Positions 1 through 6,664 of a DNA stretch of 17,336 nucleotides are shown in pieces. Below the pieces are notes generated by a model. That model was not told the DNA's origin. It was given only the letters and a program-made list of their open reading frames with translations, and searched no databases. The DNA comes from Lachnospiraceae bacterium. Lineage in GTDB: Bacteria; Bacillota; Clostridia; Lachnospirales; Lachnospiraceae. Location: positions 1-17,336 of the forward strand of contig JAEEKC010000140.1 in the NCBI GenBank assembly GCA_016282215.1, written 5' to 3'. The number at the start of each line of letters is the position of its first letter. The first letter of the stretch is position 1. The translations under genes were made by a program, and so were the position numbers.

Positions 1-1012
1 CAAAATCCATAGCTTTGATATACTCGCCATTCATCCATTTCAGCTTGGTATAATCAAACACCGCAGGCGACTTGGAAATATGTGTATAATCAAAGGCTTC
101 CACCAGCTCCTGCAGCGTAAAGATCTCGCGGTTATCCGGACTGCTCCATCCGAGAAGGGCCACGAAATTCACGACCGCATCCGATAAGAATCCCTGCTCG
201 ATCAGATCTTCATAAGAGGAATGACCGCTTCTCTTGGAAAGCTTCTGATGCTGTTCATCCGTGATCAGCGGACAATGGATGTATTTCGGCACTTCCCATC
301 CGAAGGCTTCATACAAAAGGTTATACTTCGGTGAGGAAGACAGATACTCATTTCCGCGCACCACATGCGTGATCCCCATGAGATGATCGTCTACAACATT
401 GGCAAAATTATAGGTCGGATAGCCGTCAGACTTGATCAGGATCATATCGTCGAGCTCCGCATTTTCCACGGAAATATCACCGTAAAGCTCATCATGGAAC
501 GTCGTGGTCCCTTCCGCCGGCACATTCTGGCGGATGACATAGGGTTTTCCGGCTGCCAGATTTGCCTCGATCTCTTCCTGCGACAGGGAAAGACAATGCT
601 TATCGTATACATTGATCTCCTTAGTCGAACCGTCCTCTAAGGTAATAGTCTGGGACAGTCCTTCCAGCCTTTCCTTATCACAAAAACAATAATATGCTTT
701 TCCTTTGGCGATCAGTTCTTTCGCATACTGCAGGTAGATTCCCTGCGCCTGGCGTTCGCTCTGAACATAGGGTCCGTTCCCCTTATCTTTATCCGGTCCT
801 TCATCATGGATCAGGCCGGTCCCTTCCATGGTCCGGTAAATGATATCGACAGCACCTTCCATATAGCGCTCCTGATCGGTATCCTCGATGCGCAGGATAA
901 AATCACCGCCTTCATGCTTTGCCACAAGATAAGCATACAATGCTGTCCTTAAGTTTCCCACATGCATTCTGCCGGTGGGTGACGGTGCGAAACGTGTTCT
1001 GACTTTTGCCAT
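1..1012 (-). CDS. gltX: Glutamyl-tRNA synthetase, N-terminal part (3' end outside window)
   Basis: Class I aminoacyl-tRNA synthetase that charges tRNA with glutamate in the cytoplasm. The reading frame begins at ATG 1012 and stays open for 337 codons to the left edge, so about 150 C-terminal residues (the anticodon-binding part) are missing compared with the usual 480-490. Visible family motifs are the N-terminal RFAPSPTG followed by HVGN (residues 17-20, the HIGH signature of the catalytic Rossmann fold), RIEDTD near residue 42, and KLSKR at 257-261, the KMSKS-loop equivalent. The start is supported by AAGGAG 7 bases upstream and by the match to the family N-terminus. It lies downstream of, and on the same strand as, the SHOCT gene, but a hairpin terminator separates them, so it probably has its own promoter; I could not find a consensus one. 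Identification is secure; which tRNA(s) it charges cannot be told from this fragment. Confidence 0.97.
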   Translation of the reverse strand, partial: MAKVRTRFAPSPTGRMHVGNLRTALYAYLVAKHEGGDFILRIEDTDQERYMEGAVDIIYRTMEGTGLIHDEGPDKDKGNGPYVQSERQAQGIYLQYAKELIAKGKAYYCFCDKERLEGLSQTITLEDGSTKEINVYDKHCLSLSQEEIEANLAAGKPYVIRQNVPAEGTTTFHDELYGDISVENAELDDMILIKSDGYPTYNFANVVDDHLMGITHVVRGNEYLSSSPKYNLLYEAFGWEVPKYIHCPLITDEQHQKLSKRSGHSSYEDLIEQGFLSDAVVNFVALLGWSSPDNREIFTLQELVEAFDYTHISKSPAVFDYTKLKWMNGEYIKAMDF

Positions 1013-1055
1013 TTTGATTCTCCTTATATTTTTGCTGAATATCATATTGCAAAAC

Positions 1056-1083
1056 GAAAGCGGAGAACATCTCCTCCGCTTTC
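1056..1083 (-). terminator. Hairpin terminator after the SHOCT gene
   Basis: A perfect 10-base inverted repeat (GAAAGCGGAG at 1056-1065, CTCCGCTTTC at 1074-1083) with an 8-base loop lies between the stop codon of the SHOCT gene and the start of gltX. Read on the minus strand, the stem is followed by GTTTTGC, a short T run, which fits a modest intrinsic terminator for the upstream gene. It sits in the leader of gltX, so an attenuation role cannot be excluded, but there is no T-box sequence. Confidence 0.65.
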
Positions 1084-1123
1084 AATTGACTTCTCTCTTC
1101 AAATGATCTGTTGTAAACCCAAG

Positions 1124-1837
1124 TTAGAAGATGCTGACAAGTTTCTTCTTCTCTGCTTCGTATTCCGCATCAGATAAGATACCGTTATCACGCAACACTT
1201 TCAGTTTCTTGATCTTGGTCTCAAATTCGGAAATATCTTCCGCGATACCTGCAAGTGCGATGGTATCTGTCGGTCCGCCTGCAGGTGCCGGTGCAGGAGC
1301 GGGTGCTGCAGGAGCAGGCGCAGGTGCGGGCGCGGGTGCCGCTGCTGCCGGTCTCGGAGCCGGTGCCGGCGCAGGAGCCGGTGCGCTGTAGGATGATGAT
1401 GCAGCCGGCGCGGCTGATCCGCCCGATGACTGGCGGATACGATCTGACAGGGCTGCGCATTTTTCCTTTGCATCCTTGATCGCATTCATCAGCTGACCGC
1501 CCTCGGTAAAGCCGGGCAGATACAGGAATCTTGAATACTTGTTATCACCTGTTCCCTCGATCTGAACCATCAGGTCCTTACCTGAGCTGGTAACTTCCTT
1601 TACGTTCAGCAGATAATGGGATACATTATCGATACGTGTATTCAATCCTTTGTTGTTATCGCCAATGGAAAGCCTTCCACTGATTCGCAGGTTGGAAACC
1701 GCAACACGGTAATCCTCGTTCCTTGCCAGAAGACCGGCCTTATGGGACCACTCCTTCTGATACAGGATCTTTTCCATACGGATACAGTTGTTACAAACTT
1801 CGTTGGATGCGTCTTTTCCACAAACTAAACACTTCAT
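1124..1837 (-). CDS. Zinc-ribbon and SHOCT-domain protein with Ala-Pro linker
   Basis: Function not known. The 237-residue product has four parts. Residues 3-18 hold a C-x2-C-x8-C-x2-C zinc-ribbon-like motif (C3, C6, C15, C18). Residues about 30-125 form a mixed region with short beta-like stretches that resembles bacterial PH-like/GRAM domains only loosely. Residues about 140-190 are an almost pure Ala-Pro linker. The last 40 residues (ISEFETKIKKLKVLRDNGIL onward, then SDAEYEAEKKKL) match the short C-terminal SHOCT domain, usually an oligomerisation or tethering module at the end of unrelated proteins. I chose ATG 1837 because GGGAG lies 8 bases upstream; the longer frame would start at GTG 1846, which abuts that site. 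There is no signal peptide or membrane segment. It has its own strong promoter and a terminator, so it is probably transcribed alone. Confidence 0.85.
   Translation of the reverse strand: MKCLVCGKDASNEVCNNCIRMEKILYQKEWSHKAGLLARNEDYRVAVSNLRISGRLSIGDNNKGLNTRIDNVSHYLLNVKEVTSSGKDLMVQIEGTGDNKYSRFLYLPGFTEGGQLMNAIKDAKEKCAALSDRIRQSSGGSAAPAASSSYSAPAPAPAPAPRPAAAAPAPAPAPAPAAPAPAPAPAGGPTDTIALAGIAEDISEFETKIKKLKVLRDNGILSDAEYEAEKKKLVSIF
1281..1387 (-). repeat. Low-complexity GC-rich repeat encoding the Ala-Pro linker
   Basis: An imperfect hexamer-like array (variants of GCNGGN on the plus strand) inside the SHOCT gene encodes alternating Ala and Pro. The same DNA read on the plus strand yields a Gly-Ala frame, which is a by-product. 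Such arrays can change length by slippage, so the linker may vary between strains. Confidence 0.75.
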
Positions 1838-1907
1838 ACTCTTCACTCCCTGATTATGTTACATGATGTCGATGTTGTCACATGAAAGGACAGTCAACAA
1901 CAGATAT

Positions 1908-1936
1908 ATTATAAAGCGGTTTTTGAGATTTGTAAA
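1908..1936 (-). promoter_or_regulatory. Promoter of the SHOCT gene, near-consensus sigma-70 type
   Basis: On the minus strand TTTACA (1936-1931) and TATAAT (1913-1908) are separated by exactly 17 bases, giving 5/6 and 6/6 matches to the housekeeping consensus. Transcription would start near 1901, leaving a leader of about 63 bases before ATG 1837. It is the strongest promoter sequence in the window by eye. Confidence 0.8.
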
Positions 1937-1965
1937 CATTCGATCGGCAGAAAATTTACGAATTT

Positions 1966-2089
1966 TTTATGAAAAAGTTTCATTTTTTCATAAATCAGCG
2001 AAACTTTTTCGCCCGTACCACTTTCTTCCTTGGCCGTTTCCGGGTAATATTGACCAGATTTCAGCGAAATATTATGTCAACCATTTCGC
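1966..2089. repeat. Cluster of overlapping inverted repeats in a 500-base intergenic region
   Basis: The non-coding stretch 1838-2337 holds, besides the SHOCT promoter and a terminator, a dense set of mutually exclusive hairpins. They are: 1966-1976 with 1984-1994 (11 pairs, 7-base loop); 1971-1981 with 2000-2010 (GAAAAAGTTTC/GAAACTTTTTC, 11 pairs); 1998-2003 with 2007-2012 (GCGAAA/TTTCGC); 2058-2062 with 2066-2070 (ATTTC/GAAAT) inside 2050-2054 with 2076-2080 (TTGAC/GTCAA); and 2064-2070 with 2083-2089 (GCGAAAT/ATTTCGC). TCAGCGAAA occurs twice and TTTCGCC twice. I see no credible gene here: the open frame at 1863-2207 has no ribosome binding site. It may be a structured leader RNA, a small RNA, or an operator cluster upstream of the SHOCT promoter. 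Confidence 0.6.
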
Positions 2090-2215
2090 CAGCCGGAGGA
2101 TACCGCTTCCCTGCATTGACCGATGTGAACAAATATCTGTAAAGCCCCTTTTTTTGTTGCGTTCTCGGTTGTCCCTTCTGCTTGATCATATTGTATCATC
2201 ACAGTGAAATAAAAT

Positions 2216-2259
2216 GCAACCCTTGTTTACATATTGTATGTAATTATGGTTGCTTTTTT
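2216..2259. terminator. Bidirectional intrinsic terminator of the folate operon
   Basis: GCAACC (2216-2221) pairs with GGTTGC (2248-2253), and inside it TTACAT (2227-2232) pairs with ATGTAA (2238-2243). On the plus strand the stem is followed by six T; on the minus strand, the direction of the folate genes, it is followed by ATTTTATTT. It lies about 85 bases past the folBK stop codon and is the first terminator-like structure there. Confidence 0.65.
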
Positions 2260-2337
2260 GACAAATTCGGCATAAAAACGATATACCGTGCCGGCGAAAA
2301 CGTTTCCGTAAGACATTTTTCCCGCTGATCGCGTCGG

Positions 2338-3174
2338 TCAACGTATATCTTCGATCATCTGATGCGCCGTTTTATGCAAAAGCGGATGGCGAAAATGCGG
2401 TGCGATCTCGTCAAACGGCTGCAAAACAAACAGCCGGTTTTGCATGTCAGGGTGCGGTATCGTCAGCTTCTCACCATCCAGTACCAGATCATCAAAAAAT
2501 AAAATATCCAGATCCAGCGTACGCGGTCCCCAATGCTCCATGCGTTCCCGCCCCGCCTCATTTTCCAGTGACTGCAGATATCCAAGCAGCTTGTCCGGTG
2601 ACAGCAACGTTCTCATACATAAAACACCGTTCAGATAATCATCCTGCTTTACGCCGCCATAGGGTTTTGTTTCCACAAGCTTCGAAACCACAATATCCCT
2701 GCAAAGTTTGTTTTCTTTCATCGCCGAAACAGCTCTGCTGATATACGCTTTCTTATCGCCCATATTAGAACCCAGTCCGATATAAACCTCATGCCAGGCC
2801 ATCTGTCTGGTTACACTTACCGTTTCAAAAGGTTCAACGATCGGCGCTTCCGGTTTTTGCAGCGTCAACTCCATTCCCTCCAGCATCGGAAACTGCAGCA
2901 TGGTCTCTTCTATTGCCTTTGCTGTCGCTGCCTCCAGCAACTTAAAAGGATGTTCCTTCAGATAAGCCGATAAAAATGCGGTAACCGCTCCGTAATCCAC
3001 GGTATCCTCCAGTTCATCGCTTTCGCCCGGCCTGTCGAGATCCAAAAACAGTCTTGCCGTGAATAAAAAGCGCTGCCCTTCGCCGCGCTCATAATCATAA
3101 ACACCGTGGTATCCGAAGAATTCCACATTTTTGATCAGGATAAAATCCCGTTTCGACGTGTTTTGCTCTGTCAT
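2338..3174 (-). CDS. folBK: Fused dihydroneopterin aldolase / 6-hydroxymethyl-dihydropterin pyrophosphokinase
   Basis: A 278-residue bifunctional folate enzyme. Residues about 10-123 are FolB, which cleaves 7,8-dihydroneopterin to 6-hydroxymethyl-dihydropterin and glycolaldehyde; it shows FFGYHGVYDYE, the VDYGAV tyrosine (Y61) and the LQKPEAP lysine (K107). Residues about 129-278 are FolK, which transfers pyrophosphate from ATP to that product; it shows the N-terminal YIGLGSNMGD and the signature WGPRTLDLDILFFD at 215-228. Fusion lets the two consecutive steps sit on one chain, an arrangement common in Clostridia. ATG 3172-3174 overlaps the TGA of folP (ATGA), with GGGAG and GCGGGA upstream, so translation is likely coupled. 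It is the last gene of the operon. Confidence 0.95.
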   Translation of the reverse strand: MTEQNTSKRDFILIKNVEFFGYHGVYDYERGEGQRFLFTARLFLDLDRPGESDELEDTVDYGAVTAFLSAYLKEHPFKLLEAATAKAIEETMLQFPMLEGMELTLQKPEAPIVEPFETVSVTRQMAWHEVYIGLGSNMGDKKAYISRAVSAMKENKLCRDIVVSKLVETKPYGGVKQDDYLNGVLCMRTLLSPDKLLGYLQSLENEAGRERMEHWGPRTLDLDILFFDDLVLDGEKLTIPHPDMQNRLFVLQPFDEIAPHFRHPLLHKTAHQMIEDIR

Positions 3175-4160
3175 GTCCCGCTCTCCCTTACTGCAAGCGC
3201 CATCTTTGCCGCCCGCAGATTCTCCTTCACATCATGGACTCTGATAAAACTGCAGCCCTTCATCACGCCGACGGCCGTCAGCGCCAATGTGCCCGCCAGC
3301 CTGTCACCTGCGTCATCGCCAAGCACCGCTCCGATCACGGATTTCCTCGACGCTGCCAGCATCACGGGATACAACATAAAGTTTAAACGTTCCAGGTTAT
3401 TCAAAATCTTAAGGTCTGCCTCAGATCCCCATCCGAAACCGATAGCCGGGTCCAGGATGATCCTATCCCGCTTAATCCCCGCCTGCTCAGCGATCAAAAT
3501 CGACTTTGCAAGATATTGCATCGCCATATCGATACATTCGGGTATCCGTTTCTGCATCGCATCCGCCGCAATATCATTTACCGGACTCGGGTTTTTTGTC
3601 ACGTTTGCTGCTTCCGGCGTCTGTCCCTCCGCCGCCGCTTCCCTTGCGTTTGCGCACAGAATACAGGAGGCGGACGGGTTTTGTGCGATCACCTGCGCCA
3701 TCGTTTGTTTTCCGCTTTCCTTTTTTGATACGCTGTCGGATTTTACTGCATCATACCGCAGTCCCCAGATGTCATTGATCACATCCACGCCGTTTCGAAT
3801 GCCTTCCGCTGCCACCTCCGATTTATAGGTATCCAGCGAGATTGGCACATCAAACCTTTTTTTCACAGCGCTGATCACCGGCAGCACGCGCTCAAGCTCT
3901 TCCTGCGCCGATACAAAGTCTGCACCGGGTTTTGTGGATTCCCCGCCGATATCAATGATGGCGGCACCTTCCGCGACCATTTTTTCCGTCTGAAAAAGAG
4001 CAGCATCCAATTCGGAAAATCTGCCCCCGTCAGAAAAGGAATCCGGTGTGACGTTCAGGATTCCCATGATATATACATTATGCTCTGTATCAAATTCCCG
4101 GTTACCGATCCTCAATACAGTTTTCTCCTTCGTTATCTTAATTATATGATCACCGATCAC
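3171..4160 (-). CDS. folP: Dihydropteroate synthase with expanded middle segment
   Basis: Condenses 6-hydroxymethyl-dihydropterin pyrophosphate with p-aminobenzoate. Conserved parts of the TIM barrel: MGILNVTPDSFSDGG (32-46), GGESTKPG (72-79), ISLDTYK (107-113), VIND (127-130), ILDPAIGFGWG (235-245), ASRKSVIG (270-277) and RVHDV (307-311), so the pterin and phosphate residues N, D, K, R and H are present. At 329 residues it is longer than the usual 265-290; the excess, about 30 residues, lies at 138-205, where the usual M-H-M/N motif is replaced by CILCANARE. The frame starts at GTG 4160, which overlaps the folE stop (GTGA), but TTG 4115 has AAGGAG 9 bases upstream and gives the family's usual 15-residue lead to MGILNVTP, so the true start may be 4115. 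It overlaps folBK by 4 bases. Confidence 0.93.
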   Translation of the reverse strand: MIGDHIIKITKEKTVLRIGNREFDTEHNVYIMGILNVTPDSFSDGGRFSELDAALFQTEKMVAEGAAIIDIGGESTKPGADFVSAQEELERVLPVISAVKKRFDVPISLDTYKSEVAAEGIRNGVDVINDIWGLRYDAVKSDSVSKKESGKQTMAQVIAQNPSASCILCANAREAAAEGQTPEAANVTKNPSPVNDIAADAMQKRIPECIDMAMQYLAKSILIAEQAGIKRDRIILDPAIGFGWGSEADLKILNNLERLNFMLYPVMLAASRKSVIGAVLGDDAGDRLAGTLALTAVGVMKGCSFIRVHDVKENLRAAKMALAVRESGT

Positions 4161-4711
4161 CGCATCATCTCAAATACGGTCTGCATCAGCGACTGATCCT
4201 GCGCGAAGGCACCGCGCTTTGCCATGCTGACTGTTTTGCTGCCCGGCTTTTTCACCCCCCGCATGGTCATGCAGGTATGCTCCGCCTCCGTCATGACAAA
4301 AACGCCCTTGCAGCCAAGCTCATTCATCACCGCATCTGCGATCTGATCCGTCATCCTCTCCTGCAGCTGCAGCCTTCTGGCATACAGCTCCACGCATCTG
4401 GCCAGCTTGGACAATCCCACCACACCGCCATCCGGAATGTAGGCCACATGTGCCTTTCCGAAAAACGGCAGCATATGATGCTCACACATGGAATAAAAGG
4501 GAATATCCTTTTCCAGCACGATCTCCGTATTATCGGAAGAAAAAGTCCGCGACAGGATCTCTCCCGGCTGCATATCCATACCGGCCAAAATCTCCGCATA
4601 CATTCTTCCGATCCGCTCAGGCGTATCTTTCAGACCTTCTCTGTCAGGATCTTCTCCGATCCCTTCAAGCAGCATCCTGACCGCCGCCCGCACTTTTTCC
4701 TGATCTACCAC
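4157..4711 (-). CDS. folE: GTP cyclohydrolase I
   Basis: Opens and rearranges the guanine ring of GTP to give 7,8-dihydroneopterin triphosphate, the first step of pterin synthesis; a homodecamer with catalytic zinc in this family. The 184 residues match the usual bacterial length. Zinc ligands are visible as C76 and H79 in SMCEHHMLPFFGK and C147 in HTCMTMRG; GLSKLARCVELYARRLQ (99-115) is the conserved substrate-pocket helix. The start is GTG 4711, with AGAGG about 9 bases upstream; there is no better in-frame ATG. It follows folC by 50 bases and overlaps folP by 4. No THF riboswitch is recognisable in front of it. Confidence 0.96.
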   Translation of the reverse strand: MVDQEKVRAAVRMLLEGIGEDPDREGLKDTPERIGRMYAEILAGMDMQPGEILSRTFSSDNTEIVLEKDIPFYSMCEHHMLPFFGKAHVAYIPDGGVVGLSKLARCVELYARRLQLQERMTDQIADAVMNELGCKGVFVMTEAEHTCMTMRGVKKPGSKTVSMAKRGAFAQDQSLMQTVFEMMR

Positions 4712-4761
4712 GATCTCTTACCTCTTAATATATTGTCTGTTTACCGACTGCTGCATTTAAT

Positions 4762-6141
4762 TTACACTTTTCTCTGCATAGCCGCCGGCTCTGCCAATAA
4801 CGTCACACCGCTCAGGTGCGAAAGGGAACCAAACACGATGATGACACCATCTTTTCCCGCCAGCAGATAGGCCATCTCCAATGCTTCCTGCAAACTGTCA
4901 GCCACCGTGACATTGGGATTTACATTTGCCACCTCCCTGGCCAGCTCTGTTGCTTTCATGCTGCGGTTTGCATCCGGCAGCCGCACGGTCAGGATCTGCG
5001 AAGCCAGCGCCGCCGTCTCTTCAACCATGCCACTGACATCTTTATCCCGAAACACTCCCATTATATACACAATCCTGCGATTTGGAAAGTACAATTTGAC
5101 AGACTCGGCAAGCGCGCGCGCTCCCGCTCTGTTATGGGCACCGTCCAGCACGAGATACGGTTTCTTTCGAAGGATCTGAAAACGCCCCGGCCATACGGCG
5201 CATGCAAAGCCCTTCCGGACCGCATCTTCATTCAAATGTTTTAGCCGGCTCTTCTCTCTTCGGCCCAGCTCCCGCAGCGCAGCAAAAGCAAGATAAGCAT
5301 TTTCAACCTGGTAAGCACCTGCTAACGAAATAGTAAGCCTATGCTTACCATCCGCCAAAAAGCTCTGGCCTGTTTCTTTCCTTGTCACTTTAGATATACC
5401 GCACGGATCTGCTGTTACAAGATCCGCAGCCTGTTTCTCACACTCTTCCTTCAGCACCTTAGTTACCGCCGGATCCTGCAGGGCGCTGACCACCAGGCTG
5501 CCCGGTTTGATGATGCCCGCTTTCTGGTATGCGATCTTTTCCAGCGTATCGCCCAGAAACTGCGTATGCTCAAGGCTGATAGGCGTGATCACCTCCATCA
5601 GAGTGGTCTTTACCACATTGGTGGAATCCAGCCGTCCACCCATACCGCATTCGAGAACAACGATATCGCATTTTTTCTGCAAAAACCATAAAAAGGCAAG
5701 GGCGGTATCTGTTTCAAAAGCTGTAGGATGCAAAAGGCCCTCATCCTGCATAGCCTTTCCGGCCTTGGCCACCTGCGAAAGGCAGGATGCATAGCTGCGT
5801 TTTGATATCATCTCCTGTTTGATCTCGAAGTTTTTTTCACCGGCTGATCTCCCCGGCGCGACGCCGCGCACCGCTTTTCGCTCCAGCAGCAGAAAGGCCT
5901 CTCTCTCATCAGCCAGTACCGGTGATACAAACCGGCCGACACGCAGTCCAGCTGCCGCCAGGCCATAGGAAAGAAACGTCCCGACCGAGCCTTTTCCGTT
6001 GGTCCCCGCAATATGAATAAAGGACAGCGCATCCTGAGGATCACCCAGCTTCCTGCAAAGATGGATAATGCTGTCAAGCCCAGGCACGCTGCCTAACGTT
6101 TTCAGATATTCCCGAAATTCTCTGATCTGTTTTTCCGTCAT
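4762..6141 (-). CDS. folC: Folylpolyglutamate synthase / dihydrofolate synthase
   Basis: ATP-dependent Mur-ligase-type enzyme that joins glutamate to dihydropteroate and then extends the polyglutamate tail of folates. Domains: N-terminal ATPase with the P-loop GTNGKGS at 46-52, VLECGMGGRLDSTN at 162-175, ISLEHTQFLGDTLEKIA at 188-204 and KAGIIKPG; C-terminal ligase domain with VLDGAHNRAG at 331-340 and VFGSLSHLSG. The segment after GRFVSPVL (70-76; usually SPHL) up to PTAFETDTALAF is longer than typical by roughly 20 residues. I chose ATG 6141 (459 residues): it gives the standard family N-terminus, whereas the longer frame starts at GTG 6168 inside a hairpin and lacks a properly spaced ribosome site. 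The site before ATG 6141 is itself weak (GAAAAGAAAAGAC). It heads the folate gene block; no promoter is visible directly upstream. Confidence 0.95.
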   Translation of the reverse strand: MTEKQIREFREYLKTLGSVPGLDSIIHLCRKLGDPQDALSFIHIAGTNGKGSVGTFLSYGLAAAGLRVGRFVSPVLADEREAFLLLERKAVRGVAPGRSAGEKNFEIKQEMISKRSYASCLSQVAKAGKAMQDEGLLHPTAFETDTALAFLWFLQKKCDIVVLECGMGGRLDSTNVVKTTLMEVITPISLEHTQFLGDTLEKIAYQKAGIIKPGSLVVSALQDPAVTKVLKEECEKQAADLVTADPCGISKVTRKETGQSFLADGKHRLTISLAGAYQVENAYLAFAALRELGRREKSRLKHLNEDAVRKGFACAVWPGRFQILRKKPYLVLDGAHNRAGARALAESVKLYFPNRRIVYIMGVFRDKDVSGMVEETAALASQILTVRLPDANRSMKATELAREVANVNPNVTVADSLQEALEMAYLLAGKDGVIIVFGSLSHLSGVTLLAEPAAMQRKV

Positions 6142-6159
6142 GTCTTTTCTTTTCAGTCG

Positions 6160-6195
6160 AAAGGGCACCCTAGCAAAATCCGCAGGATGCCCTTT
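6160..6195 (-). terminator. Hairpin between the DUF805 gene and folC (weak terminator or attenuator)
   Basis: AAAGGGCACCC (6160-6170) and GGATGCCCTTT (6185-6195) form an 11-pair stem (one G-U in RNA) with a 14-base loop. On the minus strand only three T end the stem and no further T run follows, so full termination is doubtful. It lies 18 bases before the folC ATG and could partly separate expression of the two upstream genes from the folate genes. Confidence 0.45.
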
Positions 6196-6243
6196 TACGG
6201 TATGCCTCTTATTCTTTCTAAATCATTCTTCTGATCTGCCGGA

Positions 6244-6606
6244 TCACTGGGAATCCTGCAGCATGAAGACCAGCATGATGATCCAGCCTACGCAGGGGAT
6301 CAGTGCAAAGAAAATATACGGCCAGCTCTTTCCGGTATCATTCAGTCTGCGAACGGTGATCGCAATACCGGGGACGATCATAAAAATGCCGTATACAACG
6401 TCCACAATACCTGCGATCATGCCCACCAAAGGAACCTTTATAAGCAACGAGAAGATTGCACCGATAATGATGTTGATCAAAACGCAGTGCCAATAGGTTG
6501 CTCTGCTTGTGCGGCCCTCAAAATCAAAGTACCGAAGAAGAATCTCCTCCCCCCATGGCTTAAAAAAGTCCGGCAGCTTCTCTACAAACGGTCTGAATTG
6601 TTCCAT
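6244..6606 (-). CDS. DUF805-family small membrane protein
   Basis: A 120-residue integral membrane protein of unknown function. It shows the DUF805 layout: an N-terminal soluble stretch with YFDFEGRTSRATYW (family pattern of Gly-Arg followed by Ser-Arg and Trp), then hydrophobic segments at about residues 42-57, 60-82 and 98-114, with the conserved PGIAITVRRLNDTGKS loop between. The start is ATG 6606, preceded by AAGGAGG with 7 bases spacing; GTG 6612 is too close to that site. Its neighbour upstream is a PH-domain gene on the same strand 58 bases away, and folC follows after 102 bases, so it may be co-transcribed with both. The context does not show what it does. Confidence 0.85.
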   Translation of the reverse strand: MEQFRPFVEKLPDFFKPWGEEILLRYFDFEGRTSRATYWHCVLINIIIGAIFSLLIKVPLVGMIAGIVDVVYGIFMIVPGIAITVRRLNDTGKSWPYIFFALIPCVGWIIMLVFMLQDSQ

Positions 6607-6626
6607 GATCACTCCTCCTTATTTTA

Positions 6627-6642
6627 AGTAGTTTTAACTACT
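6627..6642. repeat. Short inverted repeat before the DUF805 gene
   Basis: AGTAGTT and AACTACT separated by TT make a small symmetric site in the 58-base gap between the PH-domain gene and the DUF805 gene. There is no T run, so it is not an obvious terminator; it could be a protein-binding site or chance. Confidence 0.3.
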
Positions 6643-6664
6643 GTTTTCCATTGTAAAAACTCAT

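Noticed and set aside
1013..1123. T-box leader for gltX
   Set aside because: The stretch is only about 110 bases, contains one simple hairpin, and lacks the conserved T-box bulge sequence.
1131..1391. Gly-Ala-rich plus-strand frame
   Set aside because: It is the complementary reading of the Ala-Pro linker repeat in the SHOCT gene.
1863..2207. 114-codon open frame on the plus strand in the intergenic region
   Set aside because: No ribosome binding site precedes it, it crosses the SHOCT promoter and the hairpin cluster, and its product resembles nothing known.
3106..3828. 240-codon open frame antisense to folP and folBK
   Set aside because: It covers two well-supported folate genes on the other strand and shows no recognisable domain or ribosome site.
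6142..6243. THF riboswitch ahead of folC
   Set aside because: The stretch contains only a simple hairpin and none of the conserved THF riboswitch core that I can recognise.
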